Assembly: GCF_965208485.1 (NCBI RefSeq)
Contig: NZ_OZ242344.1
Location: forward strand, 1,054,001 to 1,118,000
DNA: 64,000 nucleotides
From: Poriferisodalis sp965208485
GTDB taxonomy: Bacteria > Actinomycetota > Acidimicrobiia > Acidimicrobiales > Poriferisodalaceae
Direction of reading: 5' to 3'
Both the position numbers and the translations under genes were made by a program. The notes beneath the pieces are model-generated. The model was not told the origin of the DNA, ran no database searches, and was given only the letters and a program-made list of their open reading frames with translations. Of the stretch, positions 8,291 to 18,276 are shown one piece after another. Within the stretch, counting starts at the first letter, position 1. Each line of letters starts with the position of its first letter.

Positions 8291-10879
8291 AGCACTCCAC
8301 CAGACAGCACCCCACCGGACAGCAGCGGCAACAGCACCCCACAAGACAACACCAACCCAGACAAAACCAACACCGGGGGCGTTGCTTCTGTGTTGCGTCT
8401 GACTTCTGGTGATGAGGTGTGTTCGAGGCTGTCCGCCTCGTTCAGTCCGGGCCAAGTCTGGGTCACTGAGGGCGGTGCGGCGGAGACGGTCATCGTGACC
8501 TTGTCGGAGGCGCCGACGGTGCCGGTCACGTTCCAGCTGAGCGTGACCCACGGCGGCGACGTGAGCGACGACGACTACACGCTGACGCCCTCGACGCTCG
8601 TGTTCGCGGCCGATCAGACCCAGGCGTCGTTCACTATTGCCGCGGACGACGACAGCCGATTCGAGTACAACGAGACGCTCATGGTCCGCCTCGCCAGCCC
8701 GTCGAGTTCGTGTGTCCGGCTGTCCGGGACAGAGAGATCCCAAGCGGTGCTGGTCGACACCGATTCTGCGAATGGGGTGTGCTCGGCGCCGGCTGTTTCG
8801 CTCAGCCCGAGTCCGGTCAGCGTCACTGAGGGCGGCGCGGCGGGGACGATCACGGTGACCCTGTCCGAGGCGCCTCAAGCGCGGGTGACGTTGCGGCTGA
8901 CCGCGACCCATCTCTACGGAGCGAGCGACGACGACTATGAGTTGTCGCACTCGACGCTTGTGTTCGCGGCCGATCAGACCCAGGCGTCGTTCACTATTGC
9001 CGCGAGTGACGACAGCCGATTCGAGCGCGATGAGGTGGTCCGCCTCGGACTCGACGTTGTCAGCACATCGAAGCCGTGCGTCCGGGTGTGGGATGTGTGG
9101 AGGACAGCGTGGGTGACGCTGGTCGACACCGACGCCCCCGACGTGGTCGTCGGCTTCAGCAAAGAGTCCTACCGGGTCGAGGAGGGCGGCGCGCCGGTGA
9201 CGGTCACCGCGGAGCTGTCCGAGGCGCCTCAGCGGCAGGTGTCGGTGCCGCTGACGTTTGCGTTGCGTGGCACCGACAGAGCGGACCGCTACTCCGTGTC
9301 GCGCACGGAGCTGACGTTCGCGGCGGACCAGACCAGCGCGTCGCTCACCGTGAGCGTCGCGGACGACAGCATCAACAATGACGGCCACCGGCTGTCCTTG
9401 GGTTTCGGAACGGGGTTCGCCCTGCCGGCGGGGTTCACCGCGGCAGGTCGGACCCACGTGACGGTCGACATCGTCGACGACGAGGTCGGGGTGCGGCTGG
9501 AGACGGTGAGCGCGTACGCGCTGGAGGGCGGCGACGCCGCGCAGGTCCGCGTCCGGCTCGACAGCCCGCCCGAAGAGGCGATCACGATTCCGCTGACAGC
9601 GGAACTGCGGGGCGGCGCCGTCGCCGACGATGTCAGCTACTCCGTCGAGGACCTCAGCTTCGACTTCGGCGTCGGAGAAACCGCGAAGACCTTCACCGTG
9701 ACCGCTGTCGACGACTCAGACGACGACGACGGCGAAGACCTGGTCTTCGCCTTGGGAGACCTGCCCGACAGCGTCCTCAGCACCACCGCAACATCAGCCA
9801 CGATCCACCTCATCGACGATGACGGAGCGTTCTCACGCCAGACCGACAAGGACTTCGATCGGTTGATTCCCGGGGAGACCCTGGACGATCTGTGGTCCGA
9901 CGGGACGACTCTGTGGGTGCTGGGAACCGATCGCGGGATCTACGCGCTTGACATGGACGCTCTCACCAGGCGGCAAGGCGACGACATCACCACGCTCCAG
10001 TTTGGGAATCAATCGCCTCCGACCTCCAAAGTCAGCGGGCTGTGGTCTGACGGAGAGACCATGTGGCTGGCGGACGACAGCTCCCCCAACTGGAGCGTCG
10101 TCGCTGTCGACGTCGATACCGGCGACAGGCTGCCCGACAGGGACTTCGCCCTCTTCCGGGCTATTGAGGCATACCCGCCCGATCCCGAATCGGTGTGGTC
10201 TGACGGCGAGCTCATGTGGGTGCTCGACCAACTGACGGAGCGGGTGCACGCCTACGACTTCGGCAGCGGCGAGCGCGTGAGTTCCCGCACCATCAATCTC
10301 TACCCGCAGTTTTCGCAGAATAGGGACGCCAGGGGCATCTGGTCCGACGGTGTCACCATGTGGGTGTCGAACACCTTCCAAGCAAAGCTCTACGCGTACG
10401 ACCTCGCCACCGGTGTCCGCCGCAGTCATCTGGACTTCGTCAATCTCGGGGCAACGGGCAACGCCTGGCCGGCGGGCATCTGGTCCGACGGGCGCACCAT
10501 GTGGGTGGCCAACTATTCCGAGAAGATCTATGCCTACAACATGCCGGTCTCGGCGGCGCTGAAATCGCTGTCGATCTCCGACGTGGAGTTCGGGGTGTTC
10601 CAGACGGGCATCTTCTCCTATGAGGGCACCGCAGCGGCGGGCACGACGTCTGTGACGGTGACTGCTGCGGCGGCGTTCGCGGACGACGCGACGGTCACGA
10701 TCGCGTGGGAGGCCGCCGACGGCACGACCGGCACGGGCGCCTCGGCGACGCTCAGCGCGGGCGACAACACGATCACGGTGTCGTCGTCGTATGACGCCGA
10801 CGGCGACGCGGACACCGACAACGCGGATGTGCGCGTCTACACGGTGACGGTCACCGTGCCCCCAGCAGCCGACGACTAA
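7034..10879 (+). CDS. secreted cell-wall-binding, Calx-beta and WSDG-repeat protein, paralog B
   Basis: 1281 residues from GTG 7034; the open frame runs from TTG 6959, but the longer N-terminus would place a long basic stretch before the signal peptide. The signal ends VGAVPSAGA. Architecture is as in paralog A: three cell-wall-binding type 2 repeats, a Thr/Asn/Asp linker, Calx-beta-like domains (four, one more than paralog A), five WSDG repeats and a C-terminal beta-sandwich. The linker and the first two Calx-beta domains differ clearly from A and C, whereas the last 100 residues and 3' flank match A nearly exactly. The 5' third matches C. Function as a surface adhesin or binding protein is inferred from domains. 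Confidence 0.85.
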   Translation: MRVRLLSLSRSCVGGGSVGVGSVLGLVRGLAGGVRCRRGVSPGRGRGLWGVLVAVVVLAVGAVPSAGAQSGSGGVVLVVVNGSSLADVGVAAGLVGGGVGDVVVAAESAGGLGEAAGGVVRDAGVVSGVVLVGGEAALGGAVAAELESLAPGVVVERVSGADRVATAAAAARRVLAGRSGGAAAGVVLADGWSLADVGVAAAVAAAGGADVVLYSGSGSLPDQTRQVLAGEAVGGIVVVGGAAAVPDSVVAAAAGAAGGVGTERVGGKDRVTTAALAARRWASGCAEAAVIANGWSQADVGTAAALAAALGDSVVLYTASADGLGSDTRSALGRVRPQLAVVVGDTDTISDDISDELAELGYPAARVTDAAAAARYALDNDLRNCRTTTTAPRSPTGTETPNDNNTPDNTTPDTDNTDSSTPPDSTPPDSSGNSTPQDNTNPDKTNTGGVASVLRLTSGDEVCSRLSASFSPGQVWVTEGGAAETVIVTLSEAPTVPVTFQLSVTHGGDVSDDDYTLTPSTLVFAADQTQASFTIAADDDSRFEYNETLMVRLASPSSSCVRLSGTERSQAVLVDTDSANGVCSAPAVSLSPSPVSVTEGGAAGTITVTLSEAPQARVTLRLTATHLYGASDDDYELSHSTLVFAADQTQASFTIAASDDSRFERDEVVRLGLDVVSTSKPCVRVWDVWRTAWVTLVDTDAPDVVVGFSKESYRVEEGGAPVTVTAELSEAPQRQVSVPLTFALRGTDRADRYSVSRTELTFAADQTSASLTVSVADDSINNDGHRLSLGFGTGFALPAGFTAAGRTHVTVDIVDDEVGVRLETVSAYALEGGDAAQVRVRLDSPPEEAITIPLTAELRGGAVADDVSYSVEDLSFDFGVGETAKTFTVTAVDDSDDDDGEDLVFALGDLPDSVLSTTATSATIHLIDDDGAFSRQTDKDFDRLIPGETLDDLWSDGTTLWVLGTDRGIYALDMDALTRRQGDDITTLQFGNQSPPTSKVSGLWSDGETMWLADDSSPNWSVVAVDVDTGDRLPDRDFALFRAIEAYPPDPESVWSDGELMWVLDQLTERVHAYDFGSGERVSSRTINLYPQFSQNRDARGIWSDGVTMWVSNTFQAKLYAYDLATGVRRSHLDFVNLGATGNAWPAGIWSDGRTMWVANYSEKIYAYNMPVSAALKSLSISDVEFGVFQTGIFSYEGTAAAGTTSVTVTAAAAFADDATVTIAWEAADGTTGTGASATLSAGDNTITVSSSYDADGDADTDNADVRVYTVTVTVPPAADD

Positions 10880-12260
10880 CGGCTGAGCCGAGTCTCGGCG
10901 CTGTCTGTCAGGCCGTTGTTCTTTGGCTGGGTGGGCCGGCTTGTCGGGCCAATCCGGACGCGGTACGGCGGGGTTGTAGGGTCGCGGGTTGTGCGGGTTC
11001 GTTTGTTGTCTCTGTCTCGTTCCTGTGTTGGCGGCGGGAGCGTTGGGGTTGGTTCGGTGCTGGGGTTGGTTCGGGGTCTTGCGGGTGGGGTGAGGTGTCG
11101 GCGCGGCGTTTCGCCGGGCCGCGGCAGGGGTCTGTGGGGTGTGCTTGTCGCGGTGGTGGTGTTGGCGGTGGGTGCGGTGCCGTCGGTGGGCGCGCAGTCT
11201 GGCGGGGAGTCTGGGTCGGGTGGTGTGGTGTTGGTGGTGGTGAATGGTTCGTCGTTGGCTGATGTGGGTGTGGCGGCTGGGCTGGTGGGTGGCGGTGTGG
11301 GTGATGTGGTGGTGGCGGCGGAGTCGGCTGGGGGTCTGGGCGAGGCGGCTGGGGGTGTGGTTCGGGATGCGGGTGTGGTGTCGGGTGTGGTGCTGGTGGG
11401 CGGTGAGGCTGCGTTGGGCGGTGGTGTGGCTGCGGAGTTGGAGTCGTTGGCGCCCGGTGTTGTGGTGGAGCGTGTGAGCGGCGCGGATCGGGTGGCGACG
11501 GCGGCTGCTGCGGCGCGTCGGGTGCTGGCGGGCCGTTCGGGCGGGGCCGCTGCGGGGGTGGTGTTGGCGGATGGGTGGTCGTTGGCTGATGTGGGTGTGG
11601 CGGCTGCGGTGGCGGCTGCGGGCGGCGCGGATGTGGTGCTGTATTCGGGTTCGGGTTCGCTGCCGGACCAGACGCGGCAGGTGCTCGCTGGTGAGGCGGT
11701 CGGCGGGATCGTGGTGGTGGGCGGCGCGGCGGCGGTGCCTGACTCGGTTGTCGCTGCGGCGGCCGAGGCGGCCGGCGGCGTCGGGACAGAGCGTGTGGGC
11801 GGCAAGGACCGGGTGACGACAGCCGCGCTGGCGGCCCGCCGGTGGGCGTCCGGCTGCGCGGAGGCCGCGGTGATCGCGAACGGCTGGTCGCAGGCCGACG
11901 TCGGCACGGCAGCGGCGCTGGCGGCGGCGCTGGGCGACAGCGTGGTGCTCTACACGGCGAGCGCGGACGGGCTGGGCAGCGACACGCGCTCGGCGCTGGG
12001 ACGCGTCCGCCCGCAGCTCGCGGTCGTGGTCGGCGACACCGACACGATCAGCGACGACATCTCCGACGAGCTCGCCGAGCTCGGCTACCCCGCCGCACGC
12101 GTCACCGACGCTGCTGCTGCTGCCCGCTACGCACTCGACAACGACCTCCGCAACTGCCGCACCACCACCACCGCACCCCGCAGCCCCACCGGCACAGAAA
12201 CCCCCAACGACAACAACACACCAGACAACACCACCCCGGACACCGACAACACCGACAGCA
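10880..12260 (+). repeat. long direct repeat, copy 2 (intergenic plus 5' third of paralog C)
   Basis: Near-identical to 6923-8290, with the 12-bp insertion after the signal peptide and a few substitutions. The two copies are about 3.96 kb apart in direct orientation, so recombination between them could delete or fuse one paralog. Confidence 0.85.
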
Positions 12261-14524
12261 GCACTCCACCAGACACCGACAACACCGACAGCAGCACTCC
12301 ACCGGACACCGACAACACCAACCCACCGGACAGCAGCGGCACCGGGGACACTGCTTCTCTTCATGAGGTGTGCTCGAGGCTGTTTGCCTGGCTCAGCCCG
12401 AACCAGGCCCGCGTCACCCGAGTCCGCGTCACCGAGGGAGGCCCGGCGGCGACAATCACGGCGACCCTGTCCGAGGCACTCCAGACGCCGGTCACACTCC
12501 GGCTGCGCGCGACCCACGGCAACGGCGTGAGCGACGACGACTACACGCTGGCGCCCTCGACGCTCACATTCGCGGCAGGCCAGACCCAGGCGACGTTCAC
12601 CGTGGCCGCGAACGACGACAGCCGATTCGAGCACGACGAGACGCTCACCCTCAGCCTCCTCGGCCCGTCGATCCCGTCGTGCTCCCGGCTGACGTGGTCG
12701 GGGTCGGCGGGAGTGACGCTGGTCGACACCGACGCCCCCGACGTGGCTGCCAGCTTCGCCGAAGGGAGGTACCGGGTCACCGAGGGCGGCGCGCCGGTGA
12801 CGATCACCGTGGAGCTGTACGAGTTGCCCCAGCGGCAGGTGTCGGTGCCGCTGAGGATCGCTTTGAGCGGCGAGGGCCGCCAGTACTCGCTGTCGCGCAC
12901 GACGTTGGTGTTCGCTGCGGACCAGACCAGCGCGACGTTCACCGTGACCGTTCCCGACGACAGCCTCAACAACGACGGCCACCGGCTGACCCTGAGCTTC
13001 GGCGATCTGCCGCCGGGGTTCCGTGCGGCAGTCCAGACCACCGCGCTTGTAGAAATCGTCGACGACGACATCGGAGTGAGGCTGGAGAGGGCGCGCCCGT
13101 ACGCGGACGAGTGCTTTGGGCAGAGTGACCAAGCGTTGTGCCAGGCGAGAGTGCTCGCGAACGACTACGCATACGAGGGCGGCGACGCTGTGCAGGTCCG
13201 GTTGCGCCTCGACAGCCCGCCCGAAGAAGCGGTCACGGTTCCGCTGACTGCGGCGCTGCGGGGCGACGCTGCCTCTGAGGACTTCAGCTACTCAACCGAT
13301 GACCTCAGCTTCGACTTCGGCGTGGGCGAGACGGTCAAGGCCTTCACGGTGACCGCCCTCGACGACACCGACCACGACGACGGCGAACACGTGGTCTTCG
13401 CCTTGGGAGACCTGCCCCCCAGCTTCGTCAGCACCACCGCCACGTCGGTCACGATCCACCTCATCGACGACGACGGACCGTTCTCGCGCCGGCCCGACAA
13501 GGACTTCGAGTCGCTGATTCCCGGAGTGATCCCGGACGATCTGTGGTCCGACGGGACGACGTTGTGGGTGCTGGGAACCGATCACGGCATCTATGCGCTT
13601 GACTTGGACACCCTGACAAGGCGGCCCGACGACGACATCACCGCTCCCAGGACGAACCAGATCAGCGGGCTGTGGTCTGACGGCGAGACCATGTGGCTGG
13701 CGAACGACCGCGGCCGCGACTGGAACGTCGTCGCTGTCGACGTCGACACCGGCAACAGGGTGCCCGACAGGGACTTCGCCCTCGCCTGGAACCAGGGGCG
13801 CTTCCCGCCCGATCCCGAATCGGTGTGGTCTGACGGCGAACTCATGTGGGTGCTCGACCAAGCGTTCCGTGTCGTACGTGCCTACGACTTCGACAGCGGC
13901 GACCACATGAGCTCGCGCAGCATCAGTCTCAAGCCGAAGTTCTCGCACACCGTTGACGCCCAAGGCATCTGGTCGGACGGGATCACCATGTGGGTCTCGC
14001 ACATCGTCGACAAGAAGCTCTACGCGTACGACCTCGCCACCGGCGTCCGCCGCAGTCATCTGGACTTCGACAATCTCGGGAGAACGGGCAACGCCTGGCC
14101 GGCGGACATCTGGTCCGACGGGCGCACCATGTGGGTGACCAACTATCGCACCAACTATTCCGAGAAGATCTACGCCTACAACATGCCGACTTCGGCGGCG
14201 TTGAGGTCGCTGTCGGTGTCGGGTGCGGAGTTCGGGGTGTTCCAGACGGGCATCTTCTCCTATGAGGGCACCGCAGCGGCGGGCACGACGGCGGCGACGG
14301 TGACCGCGGCGGCGGCGTTCGCGGACGACGCGACGGTGACGGTCGCGTGGGAGGCAGCCGACGGCACGACCGGCACGGGGACCACGGCGACGCTCAGCGC
14401 TGGCGACAACACGATCACGGTGACGTCGTCCTATGACGCCGACGGCGACTCCGACACCGACAACGCGGATGTGCGCGTCTACACCGTGACGGTCACCGTG
14501 CCCCCAGCAGCCGACAACAGCTGA
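10991..14524 (+). CDS. secreted cell-wall-binding, Calx-beta and WSDG-repeat protein, paralog C
   Basis: 1177 residues from GTG 10991 (frame open from TTG 10916). The leaderless-type TAGGGT box lies eight bases upstream of GTG, as in paralog B. The signal peptide is followed by three cell-wall-binding type 2 repeats, a 33-bp-repeat linker, Calx-beta-like domains, five WSDG repeats and a beta-sandwich end. The linker and first Calx-beta domains (for example TGDTASLHEVCSRLFAWLS) match paralog A, the 5' part matches B, and the last 100 residues differ from both. This patchwork points to gene conversion. No sortase motif or transmembrane anchor is seen, so wall attachment probably relies on the type 2 repeats. 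Confidence 0.85.
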   Translation: MRVRLLSLSRSCVGGGSVGVGSVLGLVRGLAGGVRCRRGVSPGRGRGLWGVLVAVVVLAVGAVPSVGAQSGGESGSGGVVLVVVNGSSLADVGVAAGLVGGGVGDVVVAAESAGGLGEAAGGVVRDAGVVSGVVLVGGEAALGGGVAAELESLAPGVVVERVSGADRVATAAAAARRVLAGRSGGAAAGVVLADGWSLADVGVAAAVAAAGGADVVLYSGSGSLPDQTRQVLAGEAVGGIVVVGGAAAVPDSVVAAAAEAAGGVGTERVGGKDRVTTAALAARRWASGCAEAAVIANGWSQADVGTAAALAAALGDSVVLYTASADGLGSDTRSALGRVRPQLAVVVGDTDTISDDISDELAELGYPAARVTDAAAAARYALDNDLRNCRTTTTAPRSPTGTETPNDNNTPDNTTPDTDNTDSSTPPDTDNTDSSTPPDTDNTNPPDSSGTGDTASLHEVCSRLFAWLSPNQARVTRVRVTEGGPAATITATLSEALQTPVTLRLRATHGNGVSDDDYTLAPSTLTFAAGQTQATFTVAANDDSRFEHDETLTLSLLGPSIPSCSRLTWSGSAGVTLVDTDAPDVAASFAEGRYRVTEGGAPVTITVELYELPQRQVSVPLRIALSGEGRQYSLSRTTLVFAADQTSATFTVTVPDDSLNNDGHRLTLSFGDLPPGFRAAVQTTALVEIVDDDIGVRLERARPYADECFGQSDQALCQARVLANDYAYEGGDAVQVRLRLDSPPEEAVTVPLTAALRGDAASEDFSYSTDDLSFDFGVGETVKAFTVTALDDTDHDDGEHVVFALGDLPPSFVSTTATSVTIHLIDDDGPFSRRPDKDFESLIPGVIPDDLWSDGTTLWVLGTDHGIYALDLDTLTRRPDDDITAPRTNQISGLWSDGETMWLANDRGRDWNVVAVDVDTGNRVPDRDFALAWNQGRFPPDPESVWSDGELMWVLDQAFRVVRAYDFDSGDHMSSRSISLKPKFSHTVDAQGIWSDGITMWVSHIVDKKLYAYDLATGVRRSHLDFDNLGRTGNAWPADIWSDGRTMWVTNYRTNYSEKIYAYNMPTSAALRSLSVSGAEFGVFQTGIFSYEGTAAAGTTAATVTAAAAFADDATVTVAWEAADGTTGTGTTATLSAGDNTITVTSSYDADGDSDTDNADVRVYTVTVTVPPAADNS

Positions 14525-14596
14525 GCCGAATCTCGGCGCCGTCTGGGCAACCAAAGCCGCCGTCTGTCGGCAAGGGTTCGCCACCATTCAAGTCAG

Positions 14597-14630
14597 CAGA
14601 TTTCGGCAACTGCCGGCGAGCCTCCTAACC
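14597..14630. repeat. partial copy of a short dispersed repeat
   Basis: GATTTCGGCAAcTGC, a short gap and AGcCTCCTA here match the right part of the inverted-repeat element at 21456-21562 (GATTTCGGCAAtTGC ... AGtCTCCTA). It abuts the -10 box of the acyl-CoA synthetase gene. Confidence 0.45.
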
Positions 14631-14631
14631 T
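14626..14631 (+). promoter_or_regulatory. -10 box TAACCT of a leaderless start
   Basis: TAACCT (TANNNT) is followed by eight bases and then ATG 14640. No ribosome binding site precedes the ATG. The box overlaps the end of the dispersed repeat fragment, so the repeat may have donated the promoter. Confidence 0.45.
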
Positions 14632-14639
14632 GCGGCGTC

Positions 14640-16268
<1,629 letters not shown>

Positions 16269-16275
16269 GGCGAGG

Positions 16276-17133
16276 ATGAGCGACACCGCACACCGCTCCG
16301 AACCCGATGCGAGCGGCTCACACCGCTCCGAACCCGATGCGAGCGGCTCACACCGCTCCGAACCCGATGCGAGCGGCTCACACCGCTCCGAACCCGATGC
16401 GAGCGGCTCACACCGCTCCGAACCCGATGCGAGCGGCTCACACCGCTCCGAACCCGATGCGAGCGGCTCACACCGCTCCGAACCGCGCCTGTTGGTCTGG
16501 CTCGCCCTTCGCCTGAAGGGGCTCGGCGAGGTCGACGATGTGGCCGCTGTCCACGGGCTCGATCCCGACGAGACCGAGTGGCTGCTCGCCGAACTGGACG
16601 CAGCCGGCCACTGCATGTTCCGCGAAGTCGGCGGCGTGCCGAAGTTCATCCTGACGCCAACTGGTCGCGACGACGGCGAAGCCGCCCTGGCGGCCGAGCT
16701 GGATGCCGCAGGCACCCGCGAAACCGTCACCGCGGCATACCGGGATTTCTGGACGCTGAACCCCAAGATGCTGCTGTTGTGCACCGACTGGCAGGTGCTG
16801 TCAGAAGATCATCCCGCTGCCGACACCGACGGACCGGGAGACGGCGGACGGCTCAACGACCACAGCGACCCTGACTATGACGCAGCCATCATCAACCGGC
16901 TGGAGTCGCTGCACGGCGAACTCAGCGGGGTGCTCGACCAGCTCTGCAGCGTGATGGCTCGCTACGACAACTACGCGCCCAGATTTGCTGAGGCGCTCAC
17001 CAGATTGCAGGCCGGCGAGCTGGACTACCTCACCAAGCCGATGATGCCCAGCTATCACACGGTGTGGTTCGAGCTGCACGAGGATCTGCTGGCCACGCTC
17101 GGCATCAACCGGGCCGACGAAGGCAGCGTCTGA
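16276..17133 (+). CDS. winged-helix-like regulator with N-terminal decapeptide repeats
   Basis: 285 residues from ATG 16276, preceded by a GAGGCGAGG ribosome binding site; the frame is open upstream to 16246 inside the synthetase gene. Residues 6-69 are six exact copies plus a part of HRSEPDASGS. The folded part starts at LLVWLALRLKGLGEVDDVA and resembles a MarR-like winged helix (about 70-140), followed by a helical domain ending in LATLGIN. The substrate or DNA target is unknown. Position directly after the acyl-CoA synthetase suggests local control or cofactor sensing. The repeat is hydrophilic and probably disordered. Confidence 0.6.
   Translation: MSDTAHRSEPDASGSHRSEPDASGSHRSEPDASGSHRSEPDASGSHRSEPDASGSHRSEPDASGSHRSEPRLLVWLALRLKGLGEVDDVAAVHGLDPDETEWLLAELDAAGHCMFREVGGVPKFILTPTGRDDGEAALAAELDAAGTRETVTAAYRDFWTLNPKMLLLCTDWQVLSEDHPAADTDGPGDGGRLNDHSDPDYDAAIINRLESLHGELSGVLDQLCSVMARYDNYAPRFAEALTRLQAGELDYLTKPMMPSYHTVWFELHEDLLATLGINRADEGSV
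16291..16484 (+). repeat. 30-bp tandem repeat, six full copies plus a partial
   Basis: Units start at 16291, 16321, 16351, 16381, 16411 and 16441 with a 14-base partial at 16471. All full units are identical at DNA level, including third codon positions, which points to recent slippage. Each adds exactly ten residues, so copy-number change keeps the frame. Confidence 0.95.
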
Positions 17134-17196
17134 GTCCGGCGGAGATGCGACATTCCGACAAAGCGAAACCACATTGAAGCTCGCTTCGCCCTGGTG

Positions 17197-17306
17197 CTAG
17201 TGCCGTGTCAAGCAACCTTCGCTGTGGCGGGGATCGCTGGAGGGCCTGCTCGCAGGCGAAGCGACGGCGCCAGCAACCGCGCAAACGTTTGCTGACGCGG
17301 CACTAG
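17197..17306. repeat. 110-bp MITE-like or foldback element with terminal CTAG
   Basis: The ends are CTAGTGCCGTGTCAAGCAA and the reverse complement of CTAGTGCCGCGTCAGCAA, an 18-19 bp inverted repeat with one mismatch and one gap. The interior has further self-complementarity (CTTCGC and GCGAAG) and no ORF. It sits in the gap before dapA. No transposase is encoded, so a nonautonomous element or large hairpin is likely. Confidence 0.6.
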
Positions 17307-17378
17307 GAGGCCAGAAGTTGCTGCGGCGACTCCGAGTGGCGGATCGCTATCAGTTGCAGGCGGTCGCGGGCACCGCAG

Positions 17379-17384
17379 TAGTCT
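17379..17384 (+). promoter_or_regulatory. -10 box TAGTCT before dapA
   Basis: TAGTCT lies seven bases before ATG 17392, a leaderless arrangement. A TTGCAG at 17354-17359 is a possible -35 at 19-base spacing. No ribosome binding site is present. Confidence 0.45.
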
Positions 17385-17391
17385 CCAACCC

Positions 17392-18276
17392 ATGAGCGCG
17401 CGATTCGGACGAGTGGTTCCGGCGATGATCACGCCCTTTGCGGCGGACGGTTCGCTGGATGTCGACGCAGGGGTGACGCTGGCCCGCTGGCTCGTAGGCG
17501 AAGGCGCCGAAGGCCTGGTCATCACCGGCACGACCGGTGAGGCCCCCACCATCACCGACAAAGAAGACTGGGATCTCTGGCGCGCGGTCGCAGAAGCCGT
17601 CACAGTCCCAGTCGTGGCGGGCACCACCACCAACGACACAGCGCATTCGGTGAGCCAGACCCGCAAGGCAGCCGAACTCGGCGTGGACGGCATCCTGGCC
17701 GTCACGCCGTACTACAACCGCCCCTCGCAAGTCGGCATCAAGGCCCACTTCAGCGCAGTCGCCGAGTGCACCGACCTGCCGGTCATCATGTACGACATCC
17801 CGATCCGCACGGGGCGCAAGATCAACACGCCCACGCTGCTGGAGCTGGCGCAGGTCCCCAACATCGTGGGGGTGAAGGACGCTGCGGGCAACCCCGGCGA
17901 GACCGCGAGGGTCATCGCCGAGGCACCTGAGGGGTTCGAGGTGTACAGCGGTGACGACAGCTTCACGCTGCCACTGCTGGCCGTCGGCGCGGTGGGCGTG
18001 ATCAGCGTCGCTGCGCACTGGGCCATTTCCGAGCACATCGCCATGTTCGACGCTTGGGAAGCGGGCGACACCACCAAGGCCCGGGAGATCAACGCCACCC
18101 TGCTCGAGAGCTTCGACTTCGAAACCGGCGACGCAGCACCCAACCCGGTGCCGACCAAGGCGATGCTGCGCACGCTCGGCCTGCCGGTCGGCGAGCCGCG
18201 ACTGCCGATGGGCCCGACGCCTGAGGGTCTCGAAGACCGCGCTCGTGAGGTCTACGCCCGGCTGAAGCAGACTTGA
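17392..18276 (+). CDS. dapA: 4-hydroxy-tetrahydrodipicolinate synthase
   Basis: 294 residues, full family length. It condenses pyruvate and aspartate semialdehyde in the first committed step of lysine and diaminopimelate synthesis. Family marks: TGTTGEAPTIT (threonine pair near 43-47), PYYNRPS with the catalytic-triad tyrosine, and GVKDAAGN with the Schiff-base lysine near 161. The TGA stop overlaps the TTG start of the RNase J gene (TTGA), a translational coupling often seen for dapA-rnj in actinobacteria. Confidence 0.95.
   Translation: MSARFGRVVPAMITPFAADGSLDVDAGVTLARWLVGEGAEGLVITGTTGEAPTITDKEDWDLWRAVAEAVTVPVVAGTTTNDTAHSVSQTRKAAELGVDGILAVTPYYNRPSQVGIKAHFSAVAECTDLPVIMYDIPIRTGRKINTPTLLELAQVPNIVGVKDAAGNPGETARVIAEAPEGFEVYSGDDSFTLPLLAVGAVGVISVAAHWAISEHIAMFDAWEAGDTTKAREINATLLESFDFETGDAAPNPVPTKAMLRTLGLPVGEPRLPMGPTPEGLEDRAREVYARLKQT

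Noticed and set aside
8263..8400. Possible CRISPR-like repeats in the linker DNA
   Set aside because: The repeats are adjacent with no unique spacers and encode an in-frame Thr/Asp/Asn linker.
1972..14587. Antisense open frames of 431 to 1099 residues under the surface-protein genes
   Set aside because: They repeat with each paralog, have Arg/His/Thr-rich low-complexity products and no motifs. They follow from the G/T-rich and C/A-rich composition of the sense genes.
16291..16484. CRISPR array
   Set aside because: The 30-bp units touch each other with no spacers and keep one reading frame.
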